Of a DNA stretch of 64,000 bases, positions 49,165 to 60,800 are shown one piece after another. The position numbers were made by a program, and so were the translations under genes. Location: the NCBI GenBank assembly GCA_018857735.1, contig JABMCL010003304.1, forward strand, positions 777,501 through 841,500, given 5' to 3'. The notes below the pieces were generated by a model. That model did no database searches. It was not told where the DNA came from and worked only from the letters and a program-made list of their open reading frames with translations. This DNA comes from Alviniconcha marisindica (lineage: Eukaryota; Mollusca; Gastropoda; Provannidae). How positions within the stretch are numbered: position 1 is the first letter of the stretch; each line of letters starts with the position of its first letter.

Positions 49165-49860
49165 GCACACTGTATTTTATCTGAGCAGGTATACATGTAT
49201 GTTATTTATTATAATTTATATCAGCACCCATCATATGACATGCCCAGTAAACATGCTGGATTTGATTTGCATCCAATCCAGACTGGTTCAGAAGCATTGG
49301 CCAGAAGTGGGCCAGATGATTCATTCACACCAGTTTACTTCTGAACCGGATTGTTTTGGCCAAAACCTGATGCAGTCAGCCAGAACCAAATCAGATCCAG
49401 GCCAACTGTGGAAGAACGCAACCAAGTCTAAAAGTGGAAAACTGGTACAGTGGTACTGGTAGTGTGCCGGTTGCATTCTGCCAGAACTGGGCTGAATGAT
49501 TCTTGCACACTGGATTGCTTCCAGACCAGATGTGTTTGGCCAAAACCTGACCTGGCCTTCCTGATTGGATCTGGGCTGGTTTGCACACTATGATCAGGGC
49601 CTTCTTTGCAAGAACAGAACCAATTGGATGTGGAACATTGGATCTGGCATATAATCTGATCTGGCCTGATTCTGGCTGCATGCTGGCCGTAATGGCCATA
49701 ACTGGCTGTAACCAAAATGCTTTTGAATCAGATCTGGCATGTTTACTGAGTATCAGTATCTGTGCATGTGTATTTTGTTTGGGCAGGTAGGATACATGGT
49801 ATATATATCATTATTAGTAGCCAAAATATGTAATATATATATATATATATATAAAATCAT
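49165..49860. repeat. degenerate repeats with copies of the IKK exon 1 acceptor
   Basis: tattttgtttgggcaggta (49771-49789) closely matches the true acceptor tgttttgcttgggcaggta (50492-50510), and a weaker copy is at about 49173-49195. Between them phrases such as cagaact(g)ggctgaatgattc and ttggccaaaacctga repeat in imperfect units of about 180 bp (49270-49560). Confidence 0.7.
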
Positions 49861-49879
49861 ATAGTTAATTTTCTTCTTT

Positions 49880-49985
49880 CGTGGTGCTTTACATCCACAA
49901 AAACCATAAGGCTTATTAGGGACAGCACCAGTATTGGGCGGTTCAGGTGGGGTTGTTAACTCCCTTGACATTTTGCCTGCCACCG
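49880..49985 (-). mobile_element. SINE tail fragment, family A-like
   Basis: gtggtgctttacatccac, aaccataaggcttattaggg, then an unrelated body ending ttgcctgccacc. Confidence 0.6.
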
Positions 49986-50507
49986 TTTAAGTCCCTTGGC
50001 TGCTTTTACTTCTGGTGCGTACTTTCTTCACACTGGAAGGCGGTGACAGTGAATTTGTGAATTTTACACTGCCAACTTCAAAGACATTTTTGGAAGCCGG
50101 TTTTCAGAATGTGTCTGGCAACAAGCAATAACTTGTTGCTCATGCTATAGGATGTCCCAAAACACATTTTTTCCATGAACTCGCGATCTTCTGGTCAGCC
50201 AAAAATTGACACAAACACCCTTTTTTTTCACCCTCCGTCCCCTTCCCTTGGTAATTTTTGCAACTGCAACAGTGGTGGCATTTGTATTGCTTCACAATTC
50301 TAGGTTCATCTTCCATTGTTATAGTATTATACACAGCGCAAAGCAACACCTACTCAGAATCGGCCCGGAAGTGACGCTGCGACCTCTCCCAACTTCTTGT
50401 GTGAAAGATTACAAAGGGCATTCACTCGTGCAAACCAGCTTCACTGAACTGCCCAATAGTTTTATAACATCTGTATGTATTATATGTTATATGTTTTGCT
50501 TGGGCAG

Positions 50508-50614
50508 GTAAGATGTATATGAACCATCAGCAGCCAATGCGGCGGGGCCCATGGCAAGAAGAGAAGACTCTTGGCTCTGGTGGCTTTGGCACCGTTGTGC
50601 TGTGGAAGAATGAG
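50508..50614 (+). CDS. IKK: IKK exon 1 (coding)
   Basis: Acceptor gcttgggcag, ATG at 50513, donor GAG|GTCAGC. It codes for residues 1-34 with the glycine loop GSGGFGTV. Confidence 0.92.
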
Positions 50615-51498
50615 GTCAGCTGTGTTTGTGTTTTGGCAAACAAACTCTTATTTTAACTGCTTAGCATCCAAAAACATTTGAGAGTAGACTGTATGGTCAC
50701 AAATTATGATCTGTGTATGGGTAGTGAATGCCTCACCCAGTAAGGTTTCACTTGATGTCTTCTCTGTGAGTATTTAATTGTATATATATATGTGTGTGTG
50801 TGTTTTAGATTTATATAATGTATATTAAGCTTGTTTTCCTTGAATAAGGACATTTGTTCGCACTGCTGTTTGGGTACCATAAAAAATGGCATGGCTTATG
50901 TGTACACTGGGTTAATATATCTGACATCATATCAATTTTCTAATGTTGCAGGAAACTGGGGAACAGGTGGCCTTAAAACGGTGCCGCATACAGCATGAGA
51001 TGACACGTAAACTTCGGCACCGCTGGCAGCTGGAGGTGGACATCATGAAGCGTCTGAATCATGACAACGTGGTTATAGCCCTTGATGTGCCAGAAGAGCT
51101 TGCTGAAGGCCCAGAGGAGTTACCTCTCTTAGCAATGGAGTACTGCTCAAAAGGAGATTTGCGCAAGGTGAGTGGATAATGTGAGCTGGTTTGGCCTAGT
51201 GGTAAGGCACTAGGCTGGTAAGCAGAAGGACCTCGGTTTGATTCCATTTTGGCTCTCCTTTCTCCTCAAAGGTTGTGGTTTACAGACATTGTCTTATGAC
51301 TTTGTCCCTTGCAGTTAATAAAAATGAAATTGGCTCTCATCACTGCTCATCTTAATGCAGAAATCATTCTGGTGGTGACAGTGAAGCATTAGGTATAGTC
51401 TCCCTCAACCCCCACCTCCTGGGATCTGGGTCCCCACCAGTACCCCATTGGAGACAACTCAGCATTGATCAAGTTTAACCAACCAAACAGGTAAGTAA

Positions 51499-51564
<66 letters not shown>

Positions 51565-51776
51565 TTATGAAGTTTTTCTTTGCACTGCTGCAGGGAGGGA
51601 TAGACATTGATGGAAGAAATGAGGTAATTCCATTTCAGAGCAGCTTTGTTTTACTTCATGAATTTCAGTGTTTGTAAATGTTTTCATACAAAGTGCTTAC
51701 TGCTAGTGCCAGAATTTTGGTGGAGAAAGTGCAGCTGTGAAAACAAAAAACAAAAAAACAACCCCCCCCCCCCCCC

Positions 51777-51827
<51 letters not shown>

Positions 51828-54800
51828 CATTATGTATTTGGGTACAATTTAGCTCAAAGTACCCTGTAAAATGGAACAATCTAGTCTCTCCTGTTTTAGG
51901 GAATGGATTGCCTGTTTAACATTAACATAGTGCCTCCAAAAATGGACCCACTGATTCGTTGTTTTGTTTTTACTTTTTGAGACCAGTTAACTACTAGAGG
52001 ACTAGGGATGTGACATTCCTGATTCACAGTGGTGTTTGCTGAGCTGTGGCAACAGTAAGGGGCTGGCTACTGTCAGACATGAAAGATGATGTTGCTCAAC
52101 CTTGGCTGTGTTTGTTGTTGACAGACTGACTCATGTAGGACTAAGAACAGGATGTTTCAAAAGTTCTTCTGTTTTTAGCTGATGACAGTTTCTGAACTTG
52201 GAAGAGAACTACTGTACGATACAGGAACTTGATGTAATTTAATCTTGTCTGTGTGTGTTGACCACAGATTTTGAACCTGGGGTAGAACTGCTCTTGGAAA
52301 CAGGAGTATGTCAGTGAATCATTGTTGTGTTTAAATTAATGACAGAAGTTTTGAACCTGGGAGAGAACTGCTGTGGGATACAGGAATATGGCTTCACTAA
52401 ATCATTACTGTGTTTGTTAACACAGGCTTTGATCCAACAGAGAATGTACTGTTTTGAGAGGCAGGAATATGGCATCACGTAATTATTGTTGTATTTGTTG
52501 ACAGAGCCTTTGAAACTGGGCAGGAACTGCTCAGGGACTCAGGAATTGAATCATTGTTGCATTTATTGACAGACAGAGGCTTTGAACCAGGGAAGAGAAC
52601 TGCTATAAATTGCAGGGATAGGATATTGATGGATTACTATTGCACTCATTTATGGCATGCTTAGAGTCTGGGAGCTCCTGGAACGAGAAGAAGAAGAAGA
52701 AAAAAGAGCCTGGGAATGAATTGCTGAAACATAGATATGCAGGAATATAACACCTTTGAATTATTGTTGTGTTTTGTTGACAACAGGCTCTGAACCTGGT
52801 AGAGAACTGCTGTGGAATGCAAGAATTTGAGATTCGTAGTCTCACACATGATGTAGCATCAGCGCTGGAATACCTGCACAGTAAACGTATCATCCATCGT
52901 GATCTTAAACCTGAAAACATTGTGCTGCAGCAAGTGGATGACATGGTATGTGTGTTCACTTCTTTTCTTTGCATGTGTTTGCTGCTTTCTTTGCGTTTGC
53001 TGGTCTCCTTTGTTGTATTCACACGTTTTCTTACATGTGTGTGTGTGTGTTGTATGTGCTGAAGCTTGAAAGTATGTACATTTAAAGAATTTGTAAACAC
53101 TTTGGGCCTGTGTGGATTAGGTGCTCCAAGTATTCATTATTATTATTATGTTTTCATCAGTTTTCTTTCCATGTTGCACTAGTTTGAATGATGACATGTA
53201 TTTGGCATACTTGATAATGTTTTATCAGAGGCACTTGTTAGGTTGCTGTAGGTTCCCACTTGCAGGGATAAATAGTTGCAGTATTGTCTGGTCCAGGTGT
53301 TTGTTTCTGAAGACCCTGCTTAGGTAGCAGAAAGATGTGTTTTATAAGCAGACTTTCTAGATTTAATTTTTTTTTTTTTTTAATACAGGCTGTAGTCACA
53401 CAGATTTAGTTTCAGCAAGGAAGGCAATGGGGTGTCTTGTATTGTGAACAAAGTAACTGATTGGACTATGTGGTACTTCAGATAGAGTTGGGTTGTATGG
53501 TGTTTTAGACTGTGTACAAGCTGACCAGGGTTAATGGGGTTTCTGACTGTTTAGAAACTGACTGACCAGGATTATGTAGTGTGTTTCAGAAGCTATTTGA
53601 CCTGGTTCCAGTGGTGTTTCAGGTTGTGTATGAGCTAACTGACCTGGTTCCAGTGGTGTGCTTAAGTTTGTGTACAAGTTAACTGACCTGGGTTATGCTG
53701 TGTGTTTCAGGTTGTGTACAAGCTAACTGATCTTGTTCCAGTGGTGTTTCAGGTTGTTGTTTTGTTTCAGTGGTGTTTCAGGTTGTGTACACACTAACTG
53801 TACAAGCTGACCTGGCTGCAGTGGTGTGTTTCAGGTTGTGTACAAGCTAACTGACCTGGTCCCAGTGGTATGTTTCAGGTTGTGTACAAGCTAATTGACC
53901 TGGGTTATGTGGTGTGTTGCAGGTTGTGTACAAGCTAACTGACCTGGGTTATGTGGTGTGTTTCAGGTTGTGTACAAGCTAACTGACCTGGTGCCAATGG
54001 TGTTTTTCAGGTTGTGTACAAGCTAATTGACCTTGGCTATGCAAAGGAGCTGGATCAAGGCAGTGTTTGTACATCCTTTGTGGGTACACTGCAGTATCTG
54101 GTAAGTTAATACTGCGACACCAAAACAGGTGACTCAAGCAAGATGTAGGTCAGGCCAAGGTCAAGATCATGACCTTAGTAATTATGTCAGACTAAGGTCA
54201 TGTTGGAATAAGTTACATGCTAAGTCAAGGTCATGATGACTCAAGCTAGTGAAAAGTCAAGGCAGGTCAATATACTTTAATGATCCCTCACAGGGCAGTT
54301 CCGCTAACTATTAAGGCTCATTAATTTTTAAAAATAAAAAAGTAAAAACATCAGAGCAGTGTCAAAAGCATTTAAACTAATAATAATAAACGGACATGCT
54401 GGATGGGAGAAAAAAAGTCAAAAAAGAAAATAAACACTGATGAGTCAAAAGTCAGCGTGAGGTCAAGATTACCAAAATAAATGACTGTTGACGTGCTGCT
54501 GCCTGAAAAGCAGGGGCTTCTGCATGGTCATGAGTATGCAGAAAAACAGTTGCACTTGCAAACCTCACCCAACTTGGGCTGAACATTTGACCACTAAATA
54601 TTCACAGAATGTCACATGTATTTGTACGAGCACCCTATCAGTATCCGTCTACCACATACTACTTGGTTGTCCTATCCCAACAGCACTTATTTTGAAAAGA
54701 TGGGTGTGATTTTACGGCATGCAATAATGTAAGAGAGATCTTGTAGAATACTGATGTTATAACTTTGGTTGCTAAATTGATTGTTCATAGTCCTTTTGGA

Positions 54801-57800
54801 AGGTTAATATATCTAATATTCCCTTGCTGTGTACAGACATAAAATAAAACATTGATTGATTAACTGGCATCTGAATTTGAGCAAAGGTGTAGAAATGAAG
54901 CAATAGCAGACCAGCTGCTATGTATGTGCCTTTTGGTGGGAAGCAAGGATGAGTGACTGGGATTCAGACCAATGCTTTCAGCTTCTGAATCCTTTAAGAT
55001 GTATTGTTCAACCTTTCACTGCTGAGTCACGGTCAGATCAGTTTATTTTGTGTGAGCAGGCTAATTTATCAACTAAGATGACACCCAAGCTTGTTCCATG
55101 GCTTCATTTGTTCAGTTTCACAATTCATTTGTTGTGTGTTTTCAGGCTCCTGAATTGTTTGCCAGTAAGAGCTACTCACAGACAGTGGATTATTGGTCGT
55201 TTGGCACCGTAGTGTATGAATGCATCACTGGCATACGCCCTTTTCTGCCTTCACTACCCCCTATTCAGTGGTGAGCATACTGTGGACTTTAATTTTATTC
55301 AGTGTTCCAGTAATGTGTTGTAACAAGTTGATTGCAAGACTGTCCTTGTGCCCAATAAAAACTGGCTTTCTGACACTGCAATTCCATGTGCCTCTCCATT
55401 CTGTTGCTATTCCTGGGGGTGGCTTAGGCATTGTTGAAAAATGAAATGAGTCAGTGATTGCACCAGTAACACTGAGCTATAGATCATATCCCATCTACAT
55501 GATGGTTAGGAAACAGCACAGCAATTCAGTGGCCGTCGTTGGCTTTGATTAGTGTTCTGAAGCTGTCAGCTGAGTCAATCCAGTGTGACTGGCTGTAAAC
55601 TGGGGTGTTGTAGAGGTGGTTTTGGCCACCTGGGACAGTCTGCACGCAAGTCTTATGGAGGGCTGGTGGTGCAGAGCAAGTGCACTTGCTTTTAAAGTCA
55701 GAAGCTAAGTTAAATAAGTTTTTCAGTACAGCTACTGAACTACGAGCAGTAGTTACTAGTACTAACTACTATTAGTACAGTGATAGTACTAGTAGTAACT
55801 TGAGCAAGTTGAAGGCAAACGTTTACTGGTAAAAACTGGCATGTACAACTACAACTGCCAGTCTAGCAGAACCACAGAGTCTGATGTTCCCCTCTTCCTT
55901 TATCTTCAACTTCGTAAATTAATTCACACTAACTGAGCCTAGTTCAGAAGTTGCTGATTTAGGTAAAGTGATCAAGCTCTATTTTTGCCCCTTCAGATTC
56001 TAAATAAGTTGTTGCTTTTTAATGCCAGGTTAACAAGATAGGTCATTGAGCATGAGATTCTTCTTTCACCATGCCATGTTTTTTCAACCACCCTTACTTT
56101 AGCTTTCAGTTTTACTTTTAGAGATCTACAATGATTGATGTTGTGAGTGTAACAGGGAATGTACATTATATTATGATAATAATATATTGCTTTGACTCAG
56201 TTTGAGATTGACCAAGGTTCCCATTAATGCACAAATGTGCATCCCTTATGCACTAGAATTGAAAAGGATGCACTAAACTTACGCCTAGAGGGTCCCACGG
56301 GACACACTATGAAAGTGCCAGGAAGTCCAGACCTGTTCCCAACTGACAGAAAATGGGGTCATGTCAACTATTCCTACTACAGCTGTCTCAAAACCAAAGG
56401 CTACCTTACACTGTCTTTCTTACTAACAAGAACACATTCTCTCAAACTTCATGAGGTGCTGGTACACAGGACTACACAGGTTATTTCAACATCAGTGCTC
56501 AGACACAACTACACCAGCACACACCTAACAAAGATACCAAACAAGTAAGTAGTAAACATGGTGCTTAACATCCGCAGAAACAAGAAGGCTTACTAGGGAC
56601 AGGGGAAGGGGGAGATCATATGACTATCGCTACACTGTCACCAACAGTATGACTCATGCATTAAGATGGGCAGCGATGAGAGCCATTTTAATATTTCATT
56701 AATTGTGAAGGACAAAGTCACAACACAGTGTCCACAGACCACAACTTTTGAAAGAAAGGAGAGCTGAAGTGGATTTGAACTGAGGCCCCTCTGCTTACCA
56801 GCCTAATACCTTACCACTAGGCCAAACCAGCTCACTGTATCAAAATTACTGATGTGGGGCTTAATGTCCTTGGATGTCCGGCATGGATCAGTTGTCCTTC
56901 TGATGCAAGTTAGTTCCGACCTGTATTCCTTGTCTAACTGAGGCAAGTTAGATCTGGCATGGATCGGTTGTCTGGCTGATGCAAGTTAGATTCGGCATGT
57001 ATCAGTTGTCCTGATGCAAGTTAGATCTGGCATGTATCAGTTACCCGGCTTATATCAGTAGTTCAGTTGATGCAAGTTAGATCTGGCATGTATCAGTTGT
57101 CCAGCTGATGCAAGTTAGATCCAGCATGTATCAGTTGTTGGGCATATATCAGTTGTCAAACTGATGCAAGTTAGATCCAGCATGTATCAGTTGTCTGGCT
57201 GATACAAGTTAGATCCAGCATGTGTCAGTTATATGGCATGTATCAGTTGTCCAGCTGAAGCAAATTAGATCCAACATGTATCCCTTGTCCAGCTGATGCA
57301 AGTTAGATCTGACATATCAGTTGTCCAGCTGATGTAAGTTAGATTTGACATGTATCAGTTGTCTGGCATGTAACTGTTTTCCAGCTGATGCAAGTTAGAT
57401 CCGGCATGTATCAGTTATCTGGCAAGTATCAGTTGTCGAGCTGATGCAAGTTAGATCCGGCATGTATCAGTTGTCCGGCTGATGCAAGTTAGATCCAGCA
57501 TGTATCAGTTACACAGCATATATCAGTTGTCGAGCTGATGCAAGTTAGATCCTGTATATATCTGTTGTCCAGCTGACACAAGTTTGATCTGGCATGTATC
57601 AGTTGTCCGGCATATATCAGTTGTCCACTTGATGCAAGTTAGATCCGGCATGTATAAGTTATCCGGCATGTATCAGTTGTCAAGCTGATACAAGTTGGAT
57701 CCGGTATGTATCTGTTGTCCAGCTGACACAAGTTCGATCTGGCATGTGTGAGTTGTCCGGCATATATCAGTTGTCTGCTTGATGCAAGTTAGATCCGGCA

Positions 57801-60800
57801 TGTATTAGTTATACTGCACATATCAGTTGTCGAGCTGATGCAAGTTAGATCCGGCATGTATCAGTTATCCGGCAGGTATCAGTTGTCCGGCTGACACAAG
57901 TTCGATCTGGCATGTGTCAGTTGTCCGGCATATATCAGTTGTCTACTTGATGCAAGTTAGATCCGGCATGTATCAGGTGTCCATCTGATGCAAGTTAGAT
58001 CCGGCATGTATCAGTTATCCGGCATGTAGCAGTTGTCAAGCTGATGCAAGTTAAATCCGGTATGTATCTGTTGTCCAGCTGACACAAGTTAGATCTGGCA
58101 TGTGTCAGTTGTCCGGCATATATCAGTTGTCTACTTGATGCAAATTAGATCCGGCATGTATCAGGTGTCCAGCTGATGCAAGTTAGATCCGGCATGTATC
58201 AGTTATCCGGCATTTATTAGTTGTCAAGCTGATGCAAGCTAGATCCGATATGTATCAGTTGTCCAGTTGACTCAAGTTAGATCTGGCACGTATCAGTTGT
58301 CCACTTGATGCAAGTTAGATCCGGTATGTATCAGTTGTCCAGTTGACACAAGTTAGATCCGGCATGTATCAGTTGTCCGGCTGATGCAAGTTAGATCCAG
58401 CATGTATCAATTACTCGGCACATATAGGTTGTTGAGCTGATGCAAGTTAGATCCGACATGTATCAGTTATCTGGCATGTATCAGTTTTCAAGCTGATGCA
58501 AGTTAGATGCTGCATGTATCAGTTCTTCAGCTGATGCAAGTTAGATCCGGCATGTATCAGTTGTCTGGCTGATGCAAGTTAGATCCGGCATGTATCAGTT
58601 ATCTGGCATGTATCAGTTGTCAAGCTGATGCAAGTTAGATCCGGCATGTATCAGTTATCTGGCATGTATCAGTTGTCAAGCTGATGCAAGTTAGATCCGG
58701 TATGTATCTGTTGTCCAGCTGACATAAGTTAGATCCGGCATGTATCAGTTGTCCAGCTGATGCAAGTTAGATCCAACATGTATCAGTTCTCCAGCTGATG
58801 CAAGTTAGATCCGGCATGTATCAGTTATCCGGTATGTATCAGTTAGCAGGCTGATGCAAGTTAGATCCGGCATGTATCAGTTATCCAGCAGTATCAGTTG
58901 TCAAGCTGATACAAGTTAGATCCGGCATGTATCAGTTACCCGGCATGTATCAGTTGTCCGGCTGATGCAAGTTAGGTCCGGTATGTATCTGTTGTCCAGC
59001 TGACACAAGTTAGATCTGCCATGTATCAGTTGTCCGGCATATATTAGTTGTCCACTTGATGCAAGTTAGATCCGGCATGTATCAGTTGTCTGGCTGATGC
59101 AAGTTAGATCCGGCATGTATCAGTTATCAGGTATGTATCAGTTGTCCAGCTGATGCAAGTTAGATCCGACATGTATCAGTTATCAGGTATGTATCAGTTG
59201 TCAAGCTGATGCAAGTTAGATCCAGCATGTATCAGTTACACGGCACATATATGTTGTCAAGCTGATGCAAGTTAGATCCGACATGTATCAGTTATCAGGT
59301 ATGTATCAGTTGTCCAGCTGATGCAAGTTAGATCCGGCATGTATCAGTTCTCCAGCTGATGCAAGTTAGATCCGGCATGTATCAGTTATCTGGTATGTAT
59401 CAGTTAGCAGGCTGATGCAAGTTAGATCCGGCATGTATCAGTTATCCAGCACGTATCAGTTGTCAAGCTGATACAAGTTAGATCCGACATATATCAGTTA
59501 TCTGGCATGTATCAGTTGTCAAGCTGATGCAAGTTAGATCCGATATGTATCTGTTGTACTGCTGACACAAGTTCGATCTGGCATGTATCAGTTGTCTGGC
59601 ATATATCAGTTGTCCACTTGATGCAAGTTAGATCCGGCATGTATCAGTTATACGGCATATATCAGTTGTCAAGCTGATACCAGTTAGATCCGACATGTAT
59701 CAGTTATCGGCTGATGTAAGTTATATCTGGCATATATCAGGTTTCAAGCTGATGCAAGTTAGATCTGGCTAATATCAATTGTCCAGCATGTATCAGTTGT
59801 CCAGCTGATGCAAGCTAGATCCGGTATGTATCAGTAATACAGAATGGATCAGTTGTCCAGCTGATGCGAGTTAGATCCGACATGTATCAGTTGTCCGGTG
59901 TGTATCAGTTGTCCAGCTGATGCAAGTTAGATCTGACATGTATCAATTGTCCAGCAGTTGTTAGTTAGATCCAACATGTATCACTTGTCCGGCTGATGTT
60001 AGTTAGATCCAACATGTATCAGTTGTCTGGCATATATCAGTTGTCCCCTTGATGCAAGTTAGATCCGGCATGTATCAGTTATACGGCATATATCAGTTGT
60101 CAAGCTGATACCAGTTAGATCCGACATGTATCAGTTATCGGCTGATGTAAGTTATATCTGGCATATATCAGGTTTCAAGCTGATGCAAGTTAGATCTGGC
60201 TAATATCAATTGTCCAGCATGTATCAGTTGTCCAGCTGATGCAAGCTAGATCCGGTATGTATCAGTAATACAGAATGGATCAGTTGTCCAGCTGATGCAA
60301 GTTAGATCCGACATGTGTCAGTTGTCCGGTGTGTATCAGTTGTCCAGCTGATGCAAGTTAGATCTGACATGTATCAATTGTCCAGCAGATGTTAGTTAGA
60401 TCCAACATGTATCAGTTGTCCAGCTGATGCAAGTTAGATCCAGCAGATACTAGTTATACAGCATGGACCAGTTGTCAAGCTGATACAAGTTAGATCCGGC
60501 ATGTCTCAATGACTGGTCTCAGTTGTCCCACTGATGCAAGTTAGATCCAGCATGTATCAGTTGTCCTGCTGATGCAAGTTAGATCTGCCATGTATTAGTT
60601 ATATGGCATACATCTGTTATCTGGCTGATGCAAGTTAGATCCGACATGTATCAGTTGTCCGGCTGATGCAAGTTAGATCCAGCATGTATCAGTTGTCCAG
60701 CTGATGCAAGTTTGATACGGCATGTATATCTATCAGTTGTCCAGCTGCTGTAACACCAGTTAGATCCAGACTGTTTTAGCTGTCTGGCTGGTACAAGATA

